The notes below the pieces were generated by a model. The model did not search any database. It was not told where the DNA came from and worked only from the letters and a program-made list of their open reading frames with translations. Below, piece by piece: positions 10,502 to 22,711 of a stretch of 64,000 nucleotides of DNA (the stretch's first letter is position 1; each line of letters starts with the position of its first letter). The DNA is from Ochotona curzoniae (lineage: Eukaryota; Chordata; Mammalia; Lagomorpha; Ochotonidae): NCBI RefSeq assembly GCF_017591425.1, contig NW_024467101.1:12908918-12972917 (forward strand), given 5' to 3'. A program made the position numbers and the translations under genes.

Positions 10502-11360
10502 TTTAAAAAAGATTTATTTATTGCTGCCTCTGAAGGTGTTGCAGGTGCTAGCCCCATCTGTGTCAGCAGGTGGCAGAGAGGAAGGCAGCCAAATCTATGC
10601 TCTATGCACTGACCTGTAGGCAGCAGCCCTGGGGCTGCACTGTGGTGTGAGGAGTGGGGGAAAATGGGGCCCCACAGGGACCCAAGGCCAGGGCCAAGCC
10701 TCAGTTGTCCATGCGTCTCAAGCATCTGTGGCCACCTTGACAATGTTCCCCTTGATGCTGACCACATAAGTGCCCAAGCAGAAGCTGTCTGGCGTGTGCA
10801 TCCAGTACCATCCACACTCCTAGGCATCCCCTGTGGATGAGGACCTGATTTCTCTGCTGGCCACCCAGGTGGCTGCTGGCCTGGCCTGCAGTCTTGGTGA
10901 GGCGAAGTGAGCACAGCCCCTGGTTCCTAGGCCTGGGCAGACTCAGGCTGTAGATAGGACACTGCTCCAGGATGCCAGTGGGGCAGGCTGTCAACGGCAG
11001 GCCCTGGTGGGATGTGAGGACGCACCAGTCCTGGGGTGGGACTGTGGTGGAGGCCAACTTGTCACTGAGGTGCTGGTAGAATTTGAATATAAATGTTACT
11101 GGGTCTGTCCTCTGATCCACTCCCTAAGTGGCCACGATGGTCAGAGCTGAGCTAATCCAAAGCCAGGAGCCAGGAGCTTCCTCCAGATCTCCCACATGGG
11201 TGCAGGGTTCCAAGGCTTTAGGCCGTATTCCACTGCTTTCCCAGGCCACAAGCAGGGAGCTGGATGGGAAGTGGGGCTGCTGGGATTAGAACCGGTGCCG
11301 ATATGGGATCCAAACAGGTGCAAGGCGAGGATTTAGGCATTAGGCTATTGCACCAGGCCC
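10502..11360 (-). mobile_element. Composite SINE carrying about 580 bp of non-SINE sequence
   Basis: 11103-11360 is a good antisense C-SINE from its head (CACCAGGCCC at 11360) down to CTGATCCACTCCC. Its expected tail (T-run, AAGATTTATTTATT) is not adjacent but at 10502-10524. The 10525-11102 interval is GC-rich and matches no SINE part. On the minus strand it holds an open frame (10701-11120) and ends just before AATAAATAAATC, so it could be a retroposed mRNA 3' end joined to a SINE. No similarity to a known protein was recognised, and no flanking TSD was found. Confidence 0.5.
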
Positions 11361-11784
11361 ATCTTTCCTTCTGATTACATGAAGTGATAATGGGAGGTGG
11401 GGGCAAGATTTCTGAGGGCATAGGCTTTGGAATCATACAGACCTAGGAATCACCTATGGAGTGACCTCCATGTTCCAGATATATAGGTTTTGAGTATTTA
11501 AATGGAGGTCGCAGCTTTCTGTAGGGTTGTAGCAAGGATTATACAGTCATGTTGACAATGCCATGTGAGCTGGTGGCTTCTTTTCAGCTTTCCAGGGACA
11601 TCTGCACAGTGAACAGGCACAGCGACCAGCAAGACCGGTGTTGCTGGCCTTTGGTCTTCAGATCCAAGCCCATCCTTTTGTGGGAGCGACATGTTTCCTC
11701 TGTGTAGGAAGCAGGCTGTTTTACTGACTGACCAAGTAGTTAGCACATTCCTGAAGCAAGTGTTGTTTTACTTAAGATGAGTGA

Positions 11785-12318
11785 TTTTTCTTTAAAGATT
11801 TTTTTAAATTCATCAAGTTCAGTAAAAATTATGTTTCAGTACTATAAACTGCCAAATATAAAAATGAAAATAGACAAGAGACAACTGAATAGTACTCTAT
11901 AAGCATTCTAAGGTGTATAGCAGCTGGTTGTGTATAAACTAAAATCCAAAAGTCAATGAAGTTATCAAAAGATGTGGTTAAAAACTTGCATCTTCTAACA
12001 TATTGGTCACTTAATATCATGTCAGTTAACTCCATAATATTGTAAATTGTTGTTGATGTTATGTTGTGGCTTTTCATTGGATGGGATGATATTCTGCCAG
12101 CTCTACTTTTAGACCAGAGATGGTCTCCCCTGTTGAATTTATCTGGACAATAAGATGCTGGACTCTATGCATGGTACATGCTTGCAATGAAGGAATCATG
12201 ACTGCATTTGAACTGTACTACTGCAACAATGTGGAGGAATCCAACATGGGGAGAGGGTATGGGATGGGGTTGGGGGAATCCCAGAACCTATGAAACTATC
12301 ATAAAATGAAAATTAAAT
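11785..12318 (+). mobile_element. Possible L1 3'-UTR-like repeat
   Basis: AT-rich sequence followed by GGAGGAATCCAACATGGGGA, GGGATGGGGTTGGGGG and an A-rich end (ATAAAATGAAAATTAAATTT). A G-rich patch before a 3' A-rich end resembles lagomorph L1 3' UTRs as I recall them; not certain. Confidence 0.35.
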
Positions 12319-12320
12319 TT

Positions 12321-12622
12321 AAAAAAAGATTTAAAAAATTTTATTTTGGAAATCAGATATACAGAGAGGAAAATAATTCTGTCCACTATTCACTCCCCAA
12401 GTGGCTACAACAGCTGATGCTAAGCTGATCCAAAGCCAGAGCCAGGAGCTTCTTCCAGGTCTCCCATGCAGGTGCAGGGTCCCAAGGCTTTGGGCCGTCC
12501 TTGACTGCTTTCCCAGGCCACAAGCAGGGAGCTGGATGGGAAAGGGGAATGCCAGGATTAGAACCAGTGCACATATGTGATCCCAGCACATGCAATGTGA
12601 GGACTTTAGCTGCTAGGTTACC
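12321..12622 (-). mobile_element. C-SINE, full length
   Basis: AAAAGATTTAAAAAATTTTA tail and CAGATATACAGAGAGG; head region CTGCTAGGTTACCGAGAG is diverged. It abuts the A-rich end of the preceding repeat. Confidence 0.85.
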
Positions 12623-13927
12623 GAGAGAGTAATGGTTTTTTAAAATTAAACTTTTCAAAGTGATATTGTTAAGCAACATGGATATATGATTTAGTTAACA
12701 GAAATTGTTGTATGTATGCTGTCAGTGTCTAGATGAACTTTGGAAACTGCCAGTAAGCTGTTACTTTGGTTCACTTACTGTGTGTGCGTCTGGAAACACT
12801 TATCCTGGGGTCAGCTTTGTAAGTTGTTAGTGCTGTGAACGAGCACGTGGGTGAAATATTGTAGCATTTTCCATCACCCGTTGGCCACTTTTTTACTCTG
12901 CTGTTGCTCAGAAAAAGGATGTGATTATCTACAGTACCCTTTCTCTCTCTAGTTGTAACTGTACCCTCTGGAAACCTGGAATCTTTCCACACAGAGAAGC
13001 CAGGCCAGAAGGGGCTCGCACCCTCCCTCTCCTGCGTGCACGTGGAGGAAGGCAGGGGATGGCCTGGCATTCGTTCCTCCACCTTCTGTTGCAGAAGTCT
13101 CACCAGTCAGATGCAGGCAGCAATGAGCTGGACTCGCTACTGGATCTAAATAAATGTCTCAAAACATTGTTAAACAGAAGAGCATTCATATACTGCAGTG
13201 CTTGTCTCAGTTGAGTAGCCACAGGCTTTGTTTTGGAAACACTTCATGACAGCTGCTATTTAAAAGAAATAGAAGTAACAGAAAATTCAGCTTTTCATGG
13301 TGGCAGCCTCTGTAAAGTTCTGTAATGATGTTTGAACTTTAGAGCATTCAGACCGACTGCCTTTTTTGTGAATGCAACCAACAGCTGGCTTTAGGTCTTT
13401 CAGAAAATCTTATTATTGTTAGAATGGTTTTTCACCTTAATAAAACATGTGAGTATGAACTATATAGTTTAACGTGTGACTGCTAAGGCTTCCTCGACCT
13501 CAGGCTTGTATCTTTTTCTGTCTTGCTGGTGACACATGTAGAGGTTGTACAAGGGAGGTGGCCACAGCACTTCTGCTTTCAAAAGGCGAACAAGCCGTGC
13601 TGTTCACTCTGCTCTGTTGTGTTTCGGCAGCACTGGTGTCCTTACATCTGATATGTATAGATGTGTAATTGACAAGTGTTGCGGAGCTTAGAGTTTCTTT
13701 GGCATTGTACACGGTTGAGGGGTGTGCTGTGTTTACCGTTTAATGCCCTCCCGCTGAACCTTGTGAATGTTTCTGGCCTTTTACGAACTCTTGGCTTTCC
13801 TCCCTTCCCTTGCCTCTCCCAGCCTCACGGGGGCGCTCACGTGCACGTCTCGGTGCAGGCTGCGCTGATAGCCTCCCAGGGCATCAGTTCCATGGAGCTC
13901 AGCTTTGTTCTCTGTTACTGTGTTCTG

Positions 13928-13946
13928 TTTTTTTTTTTTTTTTTTT
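13928..13946 (+). repeat. T19 homopolymer
   Basis: Nineteen T followed by a mixed pyrimidine stretch to about 13960; no SINE body is attached on either side. Confidence 0.85.
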
Positions 13947-15294
13947 CTTTTTCCTTTCATTCTTGATGGGTGGTTCCCCCCACCCCCCGTGTAGTGTTTT
14001 CGTTATTTCTGATCCAGATTCATGTCCTCAGTAGCTTTTATAATTCATAGTTTTTCTCGACTGCCATGAAAATGATTTAAAAAGAAAAATCCCCAGACAG
14101 TGGTTCTGGAAAGTATGACTCTGCAGTTACTTAGTTCTGAGCAGCCAAAAGCTCCTGAGCCTCTGTACTTTAATGAATGATTGCCCCTCATACTCTGTTA
14201 TCTTTGAGACTTGATGATCTAGAAGATTTAAGAATTTGCCTTATTTTGAACACTCTCTAACTTTATTTGCTTTAGCTTACATCATTATACCTGATGTTTG
14301 CCAACATTCGTATTAAAATCATATCAAAAGAGTTAGGAAATATGACAATTTGTGTGACAGTTTATCAGTTTGCTTCTGCTGGGTTCATTTTTAAAGACAG
14401 TGATTTTTTTTTAACATTTGTGTTGGGTATTTTTTGCCCTCTTGCCTTTTTAATAACTACAGTTCCCTTGACTGTGTAAAAGTGCTAATGTCTTTTATTT
14501 GTCCATCCCAGGGACTCTGCCTCTCACTGTAGCCTCACAGACTAGTCAAATCCTCCGTGTGCACAGGCGTTTTGTTTCATCTGCTTGCTTTCCTCAGGAG
14601 TAAATAGTGGTTGAGCAGATAAAGTAATGGGGGAAGAGTGTGTCTTTAGTAGAAAATGTCAAATAGTCATGGCAATATGTGGAATAACTGAGGTTCCCTC
14701 TGCTGTGTCAGCCCATTTTCTAGAGATAGGGCCAGCATACCATGGAGTATGCTGGTCAGAATTAGGGTTCAGGCAGTAATGAGAACAGCATACACTCACA
14801 GGTTCAAATATACATGGGCATACAGGATCTTACCGTTTCCAGGGAAACACAGTGACATCTGTCAGATACCACATAGTAGTCTAATAGTTAAAAGTATTTA
14901 TGTCACAACTCAGCATTAAGTAACTGAATCCACTTTTAGGATGCTGTATCTTTGCAGAGGTGGGATGTGGGCCATTGTTGTCAAATAAGAGCAAGGACTG
15001 TATGAGAATTCATGTGAAATGAAGTTAGCAGTTTTCCAATTGACTCTAAGATGTGAGTTGTATGTTACCCAGAGGCTAAGTTTAGGATGCAAACGCTTAA
15101 GCTTCTGCGTTAGACATCCTTCCTGGCTTAGAGCATACCTGTCTCTTCCCTCTGTCCCTCCCCTCCCCAAAATGACTTAGTAGGAATCTCTGTGAAGAGA
15201 TCTACTCATATGATAAATTGCAGTTTTGATTACGTGAATGTTTTCTCAACTGAACAGGAAAACTAAAAGTGATAGGCTGGGTAATTAATGTGTA

Positions 15295-15570
15295 GGATGT
15301 GTTGTACATGTGCAGTTAAGCCACTGTTTGAAGTGCACCTATCACAAATTGGAATGCCTGGTTTTGAGTTTAGCTGCTGTGTTTGCTATCCAGGTGCTTT
15401 TCCTGCGCATTCTGGAAGGCGGCAGGTGATGGCTCTGCCTCATAAGGAAACCCGAATGGGCTCTTCATCCTGGCTGTTGGAAGCATTTGGAGAGTGAGCC
15501 AGTAGATGAAAGATAATCCCTCTTACTGTCACTCTGTCTTTGCAGGAAGTAAGTAAAGAAATAATGAAAA
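15295..15570 (+). mobile_element. C-SINE, old
   Basis: GCTATCCAGGTGCTTTTCC, GGCGGCAGGTGATGGCTC and GGAGAGTGAGCCAGTAGATG in the order of the older lagomorph consensus. Confidence 0.6.
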
Positions 15571-15634
15571 AACAAATGACAGTAAGTAGCATGGTAGATA
15601 GAGGAAAGGATGTGGTGATTGTCAGTGGTCTCTA

Positions 15635-15790
15635 GGGCCGTCTGCTGTCATTCATAGCCTAGTTCTTTAGGTAACTCTGTGCCTGTGGCCAAGAAATTAA
15701 CTTCCTTAGACCTGTTTTTTCATTCATAAAATTGGGTGGATAATACTACCTACAGATTGAATGAAATACTCTAGATGGATATACTTTATA
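15635..15790 (+). repeat. MIR-like ancient SINE
   Basis: TTAACTTCCTTAGACCTG, TTTTTTCATTCATAAAATTGG and GGATAATACTACCTAC follow the MIR core and 3' part (..cctcagtttcctcatctgtaaaatggg..). Confidence 0.6.
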
Positions 15791-15809
15791 TAATTTTAAA
15801 TCTCTTCAG

Positions 15810-16240
15810 TTTATTGTAGGCTGAATCGGGTCCCTCAGAGCTGTCCATGCTTAAATACGGAGAACCTTTGAGTACAGTGAGACTTAATGGGTGTGACTGA
15901 ATCAAGGAACTTGGGGCAAGGGTCTTACCCTAGATTATCTGGGTGTGCCCGATGTAATTGCTACATCATTAGAAGATGGAGGTCAAAGGATCAAAGTTAG
16001 CAGATACGGTGGAGCAGGAAGTTGTAGTGATAGCGCAGAGGGGTCATGAGCCAAGGCATGCAGGTAGTCTTCTTGAAGCTGTAAGGGAAGTCATTCTCTC
16101 CAGGCCTCCAGAAGGAACCATCCCTGGGAGACAGGGCTGACAGCTGTCCTCCAGCACTAGCAGGGAATGCAGTCCGTGTGGTTTGAAGTCTTCATGTGTG
16201 GTATTTTAAGGCAGCATATGGGGATGAATACAAGGAATTA
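15810..16240 (+). mobile_element. MaLR-type solo LTR (MLT1-like)
   Basis: GGCTGAATCGGGTCCCTCAG, TAATGGGTGTGACTGAATCA, TAGATTATCTGGGTGTGCCC, CATGAGCCAAGGCATGCAGG and CCTCCAGAAGGAACCATCCC occur in the order expected of an MLT1-like LTR of the ERVL-MaLR class. No internal retroviral sequence adjoins it, so it is a solo, non-coding remnant. Confidence 0.6.
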
Positions 16241-17370
16241 CTCAAGTTGAAAAAGGGAAAGTTTTCTTTGAGAGATTCTGAGTCCATCATCAGAGGAGAA
16301 GAGTGTTCATCATAGCGTGAAGCCCAGCAGAGCAGCATTTGTGTTCTTAGACTTCCTAAACTGGGGTGTCCGTAACTCAGGTGACTCTAGAGTCGATTAG
16401 ATAGGGAAAAGATGACGGTCCATACTCAAAACCTCTGGAACATCTGGAGTAAGTGCCTCAGGAAGACTTCCAGTACAAGGAATTCTTCCTGGAACTTGGT
16501 TCCCATGGCAGCTCCTGAAGCTGCTGTTCCCCAGTCATTCATCATGTTTCTGCTTCTAGATTGATCCAGCAAATTGCTTTAAAACAGTTTCTCCAAGCTT
16601 GATGAGTTTTGCAGCGGTACACCAGAGGATGGTGTTTCAGAAACACTCTGAAGTGTACAGCCTTGGGGTTCTCCGTGCGCGGATAGCAGCTGGCGGGGGT
16701 CTGCCTGGGTGTGTCTGTGTTCTCTCTCAGCCAGGGGGTTTTTCACTGAATCCTTATCAGCATCCTTCCAATCACAGATTTCCAGATTAAAAATGTGTTA
16801 CCCAGAATTTTGAATTGAAAAATGGCAGTTATTAGGAAATAGTGTTACTTGAGATCACGAGGACTTCGTGGGGAGGGTAGATGTAAAAGAAAGAGAATCT
16901 GTGAATAGAACATGAAGTGTTTGGAGTGTCGGCTAATTAGGATGTTCCTGATTCTATAAGGCAGACTGTATGGCAGAGTTAGGCACGATTCTAGACATAA
17001 TGCCACATGCAAAATTCACTTTATATATTGGTCTTTTAAGGGCAATTTGGGTTTCCTAAACTGTGATTTTACCTGTGTTTGCTCTGTATTGCCAACCTAG
17101 TTGAGATGGACTGATCACTGCTGGTAGGCAGATCTTTTAATTTCACTTGCTTCTGTGTGGTTCTTTAATCCACTACTAACCACTTTAGTAGTAGTTTCTG
17201 AAATTGTCTTGCCTACCAGTGGGCCACAGCTTTGTAGGAGTTGGTGTCAGTAATGTGAAGGAATTTCCTACATTTAGAAGACTGACTTAGATGCTTTGAT
17301 ATATAACTGATTTAGCATTGGTAATCCCTTCTCTGGTAACCGTGTTAGAAGCAGAAAGAGTACTTCTACT

Positions 17371-17700
17371 TAAAAAAAATTCTTTACTATTATATTTTTT
17401 TGTTCTGAAGGCAGATTTACAGGGAGAAGAGGAGAGGCTATGAGAGACCTTCCAGCTACTGGTGCACTCCCCAGATGGGTGCAACAGCCAGAAGTAAGCT
17501 GACCTGAAGCCAGCAGCCTGGAACGTCTTCCGGGTCTTCCACATGGGTACAGGGGCTAAGGCCTTGGGTCATCTGTTGCTTTCCCACACCGTAAGCAGGG
17601 AGCTAGGTTGGAAGCAGAGCAGCCAGGACACAAACCGGTAACTTTATGAGATGCTGACACGGCAGGCAGAGGATTAGCCTACTACACCATGGCATCAGCC
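17371..17700 (-). mobile_element. C-SINE, intermediate age
   Basis: GAAGGCAGATTTACAGGGAG tail side, TGCACTCCCCAGATGGG, and CTACACCATGGCATCAGCC head. Confidence 0.78.
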
Positions 17701-17894
17701 CTAGACTACCTTTAAGTTTGCTTTCGTTTTTGCTTTCTTTCTAGTAATACATCTTTCAAGCAAGAAACAGTGCACAGTGCAGTCAGAGCTTTGTGAGTGC
17801 ACTGCCTTTGCAGCTTCCAAACTCGTGCTTTCACAGCTGCCTTGGCAGTTTCTCCATCAACCACACATATTTGTTAAATCTTCAATATTGTGTG

Positions 17895-18232
17895 CCATGG
17901 CCGAATGTTAGGGTGTTCCTGACCCCAGTTCAAACATTGAAACATGAGCCCGAGTGGGGCAGAATTAAAAGGTAGAACTTTTGGGGGACCTGATGAAGTT
18001 CTGAGTGCAGAGCTCTCTTGAGTGGGTGTAGAGGCGAATAAGAGACCCCACAAGGCTCGTCAGCCCCTGCTGCCCTGCCAGGGCTCGGTGAGCAGGTGGG
18101 GAGCAGAGTGGGCCCGACCCTGCCACACACACAACCTGCTGGGGCCTTGATTGCCGGTCCTGACCTCTAGTCAAGTGAGAAATAAGCTTGTTTACGGATT
18201 ACCCAGTCTGTCTTACAGCAGCCCAAATTGCT
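17895..18232 (+). mobile_element. MaLR-type solo LTR, 3' part (MST/MLT-like)
   Basis: The 3' end AGTGAGAAATAAGCTTG, ACCCAGTCTGTCTTACAGCA and GCCCAAATTGCTTAAGACA match the end of MST/MLT-class LTRs, with AGAGACCCCACAAGGCTCG upstream. It shares orientation with the LTR at 15810 but is a different subfamily, with no internal region between. Confidence 0.6.
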
Positions 18233-18808
18233 TAAGACACTGTGTTTTTGCCCCTTTCCACTAATTTCTTCAGGAACGTTTTATGCCCCTCCCTGAGTTT
18301 TTATCTCTCTGCATAACCTCTGTGTGTGCAGTGTGATGCTTTCGGTTGTTTCAGGTTGAGGAGTAAGGGTTTCTGGTTCCTGCATGTAGTTCTGACTCAG
18401 TCCAGGAAACTGGCTTTCAGGGGGCTTCGATGACTCTTCTCGCAGTTTCTAAACTCTGCCAACTTTAAGAACTGAATCCATCTGCTCTCACAGTTTTGAG
18501 CTGTGCGTTGTTTTCTCTCTGACCTGATTCATGCGGACAGTCTACATTAGTGATCAAAACTAAGCGAGCCTCAGATTCGCTATTCCATGTTAAAAGAGTG
18601 CTGGGGACCTGACAGAGACCCTGGGCCTAATGGTTGGTTTCACATTTTGCCTTCGTTTACCTTTAGATCTACCAACCCAAGCTTTGTGATTAATGCTGTT
18701 AATGAGTGATAGAAAGCTGTTACATTGTTACTTACTTGGCTCTGAAAAAAAGAAAACTTAATTGCCAACTAATCGAATACTGAGCATTTGTGACAAAAGG
18801 AAAATACA

Positions 18809-18970
18809 GGGCCTGGCGCAGTAGCCTAGCGGCTAAAGTCCTCATCTTGCATGTGCTGGGATCCCAATTTGTGTCCTAGTGGCTCCATTTCCCATTAGTT
18901 CCTTCTTGTGGCCTGTGAAAGCAATTGAGGACGGCCCAAAGCGTTGGGACCCTGCACCCATGTGGAAGAG
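18809..18970 (+). mobile_element. C-SINE, 3'-truncated young copy
   Basis: GGCCTGGCGCAGTAGCCTAG head through GACCCTGCACCCATGTGG; the 3' half is missing and an antisense older SINE begins within 15 bp. Confidence 0.82.
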
Positions 18971-18984
18971 CAGCACCAGTCACT

Positions 18985-19232
18985 AAATTTATTTAGAAAG
19001 TTAGAAGATTAAAGGAGATAGCAGTGATTCACTTCCCGGATGGCTGCAGGCCCGGTGCTGGGTCACACCAAGGCCAGGCGCATCACGTGGGCTCTGCGTG
19101 TGGGTCATCTTCCACTGTTTTCCCAGGCCAGTAGCTGGAAGCTGGATCTGGGGTGGAATAGCCATATCTTGAACTGGCACTCATATAGAATGCAGGCAGT
19201 GGCATTGTCTGCTATGCCACGTGCCAGCCCCC
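18985..19232 (-). mobile_element. C-SINE, old
   Basis: AAATTTATTTAGAAAGTTAG, GATTCACTTCCCGGATGGC, TTGAACTGGCACTCATATAG and CCACGTGCCAGCCCCC; several internal deletions. Confidence 0.68.
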
Positions 19233-19275
19233 TGAAAATTTCACAATTCATATGTAGTTTTTTTTTCAAATTTCC

Positions 19276-19632
19276 ATTTTTGGTGAACTTTTTTTTTTTA
19301 GAGATTTATTTATTTTATTACAAAGTCAGATATACAGAGAGGAGGAGAGACAGAGGGGAAGATCTTCCGTCCAATGATTCACTCCCCAAGTAACCACACG
19401 GCCGGTGCTGTGCCGATCCGAAGCCGGGAACCAGGAACTTCCTCTGGGCGACCACACAGGTGCAGGTCCCAAAGCCTTGGGCAGTCCTCGACTGCTTCCC
19501 CAGGCCACAAGCAGCGAGCTGGATGGGAAGTGGAGCTGCCGGGATTAGAACCGGCACCCATATGGAATCCCAGCATGTTCAAGGCAAGGACTTTAGCTGC
19601 TAGGCTACCGCTCCGGGCCCATTTTTGGTGAA
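19276..19632 (-). mobile_element. Young C-SINE with 12-bp TSD
   Basis: Body 19290-19620 (TTATTACAAAGTCAGATATA tail type; head GCTCCGGGCCC). ATTTTTGGTGAA repeats at 19276-19287 and 19621-19632. Confidence 0.92.
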
Positions 19633-19694
19633 TTTTTAAAAAATGCCAAAATGTACCCAGTAGCTTTCCCACTATAGGATTTTTTTTTTTTTTG

Positions 19695-20012
19695 TCTTTT
19701 AAGATTTATTTCAAAGTGAAATACACAGAGAGGAGGAGAGACAGAGAGGAAGATCTTCCATCTGATGATTCACTCCTCACGTGACCACAATAGCTGGTGC
19801 TGTGCTGATCCGAAGCCAGGAGCCAAGAACCTCCTCCAGGTCTCCCACATGAGTGCTGGGTTCCAAGTCTTTGGGTCGTCCTTGACTGCTTTCCCAGGCC
19901 ACAGGTAGCGAGCTGGATGGGAAGAGGAGCTGCCGGGATTAGAACCGGCGCTCATGGGATTCTGGCACATTCAAGGCAAGAACTTTAGCCGCTAGACCAC
20001 TGCGCCGGGCTC
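19695..20012 (-). mobile_element. Young C-SINE
   Basis: CTTTTAAGATTTATTTCAAA tail with a short deletion, GGAGGAGAGACAGAGAGG, head CCACTGCGCCGGGCTCC. It is tandem with the previous copy in the same orientation. Confidence 0.87.
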
Positions 20013-20768
20013 CTCGGGCCTTCTTGGCAGAATTCCTGACCATCGGTTCCACTGTGGTGAATAAGTGTTCATAGTTTCTGAAATGAGAGATGACCCAAAA
20101 GCTGTTTTCCAGGCAGCACTATGTGCTTATAGGAGTGAATTTTCACTTCAAGTTCAGAACAATATGTTCCTTAGCTCTGGTCACCGATCCTGTCAGCCGT
20201 ATTCCCAGTTGTTTCCCTTCCTCCTTATTTGTGGTTTCACCTCAGGGATTTCAGTTTCCGATGGTCAAAGGGGCAGTGTGTGAGTATAGCACACTAGTAA
20301 GATGTTTGGGTGAGGAAAGGCCACAGTTCATGAAACTTAAAGTGTGATAAATGGCTAGAACTATTACATTTTATTATCAGTTATTATTGTTAATTTCTAA
20401 TTGTCCAGCTTGAATACTAAACTTTATCAGAGGTATATAGGTATAAGAAATGTAGACTATATAGGACTTGGCACTGGCTGAAGCTGTGGACTTGTGCTTC
20501 CTTACTCTGAATGGTAAATGCATGGAGTTGAGTTGTTAGCATTTTGAGCTTGATTTCGTTTGTGCAGCTTAATGGCATTTGAGAGACTTCCATGCCACAT
20601 CTGTTAGTAGTGTCAGTGCCAAGTAGCACTGCACTATAGGAATTTGTCTCTGTGGTCCCTAACTAATAAGATACTGGGTTGCTTGCAGGTTTTGGCAATT
20701 CTGAATGAAGCTGCAATCTACTTTCTCATTTAAAAATTTGTTTTTCTTCAAAGATTTATTTGGTTATT

Positions 20769-21082
20769 GGACCCAGCATGGCAGCCTAGTGGCTGAAGTC
20801 CTTGCATTGCAACACTGGGATCCCATATGGGTGTAGGTTTGTGTCCAGGCTGCTCTACTTCCCTTGCAGCTCCCTGCTTGTTGCCTGGGAGAGCAGTGGA
20901 GGTCTTGGGACCCTACACCCATGTTGGAGACCTGGAAGAAGCTCCTGGCTTCTAACTTCAGATTGACTCAGCTCTAACGATTAAGACCACTTGGGGAGTG
21001 AACCAGAAGATGGCAGATCTTTCTCTCTTTCTCTCCTTCTCTCTGTAAATCTGCTTTTACAATAAAATAAAATAAAGCTTTT
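20769..21082 (+). mobile_element. C-SINE, full length
   Basis: GGACCCAGCATGGCAGCC head, GGATCCCATATGGGTGTAGG, tail TACAATAAAATAAAATAAAG. A stray AAAGATTTATTTGG just upstream (20752) may be a remnant of another copy. Confidence 0.84.
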
Positions 21083-21275
21083 TTTTCTTAAGGTAGTGTT
21101 TCTCAAGTCTTGCTTAAAACTTTTCTTGTGCAATTTGCCTATGTTTTGTATCTTGAGAAATCTTATCCAGCTCAGTGTCATAAAGCTGTTTTCTCCTATA
21201 GAAACTTACGGGGTTTCAAAGTTTTACATCTGAAGGTGTGATTTTTTGTATATAGATGAGTTTTCATTAAATATT

Positions 21276-21551
21276 AATTGTTTATTGGGGGGAGGAAGAG
21301 AAAGATGGGAGGGGTAGGCTGGCAGCAGAGAGAGGTGTCTGCCATTTGCTGGTTTCACTTCCCAAATGACTACAGAAGTCAGAGCTGGCCCAGTCTGCAG
21401 CCAGGAGCCTGAGGTGGATGGCAGGAACTCAGCAACAGTATCTGCTTCTTCCCAGGCCCGTTACCAGAGTGGCCAGAACTCCACCTGGCGCTGGTTGGGG
21501 AGTAGGCCTCCCACGCTGCCGGCTCAGCCGGCCGCGACACTCACCCCTGCA
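21276..21551 (-). mobile_element. C-SINE, old
   Basis: GAGGTGTCTGCCATTTGCTG, CACTTCCCAAATGACTACAG and GAGCTGGCCCAGTCTGCAGC; head badly eroded. Confidence 0.55.
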
Positions 21552-21555
21552 GATA

Positions 21556-22240
21556 AGGGTTTTGGTTTATTTTGCCTGTGGAATCTGTGTTCAGGAGACT
21601 TATTTCCCTTGGACAGCTTTGTCAGAAATCAGTTGATGATGTATTTGTGGATTCCTGGAAATTGTGCTCCATTCCATTGCATGGTGTGTCTGTTTTTCCC
21701 TAATATCATAGTTTTATAGTGTTTAATTAATTAATGTGGATCCTCCAGTTTCCCCTTCCCCACAGTTGTTTTGACTATTCTCAAGTTTCTTTGCTTCCAT
21801 ACAAATTTGAGAGTCAGCTTATTTGTTCAGAAAGGTTTGTAGTTCTCAGTTGCGTTGATTTTCTGGGTATAGTGGGATTTGTTGCTTTTTATCCCCCAAG
21901 GTGGGAGCTTAGATGATCTGTTTTAAACCTTTTCTCTTTCAGTGTGATTGTTTCATTTTGTGGATTTTCCTCAAACAACATGGCTTTTGCTGCATTGCAT
22001 ATACTTTGAATAATTGATATTTTTATCCTTACTCAGTTTATGATGGGTTATTTAGAAGCATATTTTAAAATTTCCAGATATTTGGGAGATTTCATAGATT
22101 TCCTTATGTGGGTGGTTTCTAATTTAATTCTGTAGTTGGAGAGCATATTTGGCATGATCAGCCCTTTTAAATTCATTAGGACTATCTTTATGGCATAGCA
22201 TATGGTCTAGCCCGGGAAATGATGCGTGTGTGTGTGTTTG
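21556..22240 (-). mobile_element. L1 fragment, antisense (ORF2)
   Basis: TTGTCAGAAATCAGTTGATG, CTCCATTCCATTGCATGGTG and GTTTTGACTATTCTCAAG follow the L1 3' side in reverse. GGTTATTTAGAAGCATATTT and GGCATAGCATATGGTCTAGC come from a region further 5', so an internal deletion lies near 21890. No reading frame survives. Confidence 0.72.
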
Positions 22241-22315
22241 TGTTTTGTATTTTGATTCATGCTGCAATTTACCAATCCAGGCTGAGGCTGGGGGTGCACG
22301 TGGAGCGAGAGGGAT

Positions 22316-22530
22316 ATGGTGAAGTGATTTGAAGCACTACCTTTGCGTCCAGAGCCCTGGAGCCTAAATGGGACACCTGAATGACCTTGGACAGGGTCAT
22401 TCGGCCCTTTCTGCTTCTGCGTCTTCACCAGCTGAAGCAGAAAGCGTATGTGGAGGAAGAAACAGATCAGTGGCAGCAGCTTGTACAGTGCCCCGTGATA
22501 TTAACTGTTGTTACTGTTACAACAGCAGCA
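22316..22530 (+). repeat. Possible MIR
   Basis: AATGACCTTGGACAGGGTCA resembles the MIR core (tgaccttgggcaagtca), with a plausible exit near 22520; weak. Confidence 0.3.
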
Positions 22531-22711
22531 TAACTATCTCAGGCAGGGCTTTGGTTGCTTGGATACTTTATAAATAAAGAATTTGTTAAAGGTTTTCTTC
22601 ATGTCTGTTATTATATGTGGGGGCAAGTTAACATTGGTTTCAGTATTGGTGGCGTATGACTGTCTGAAAGTAAACAAAGTCTGTGTGATTCAGGCTTTAA
22701 AAGTAAGTACT

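Noticed and set aside
13928..14020. Long pyrimidine tract ending in GTGTAG as a possible hidden exon acceptor
   Set aside because: No downstream open frame with a donor and no match to any SPPL3 segment; a T19 run with adjacent C runs explains it.
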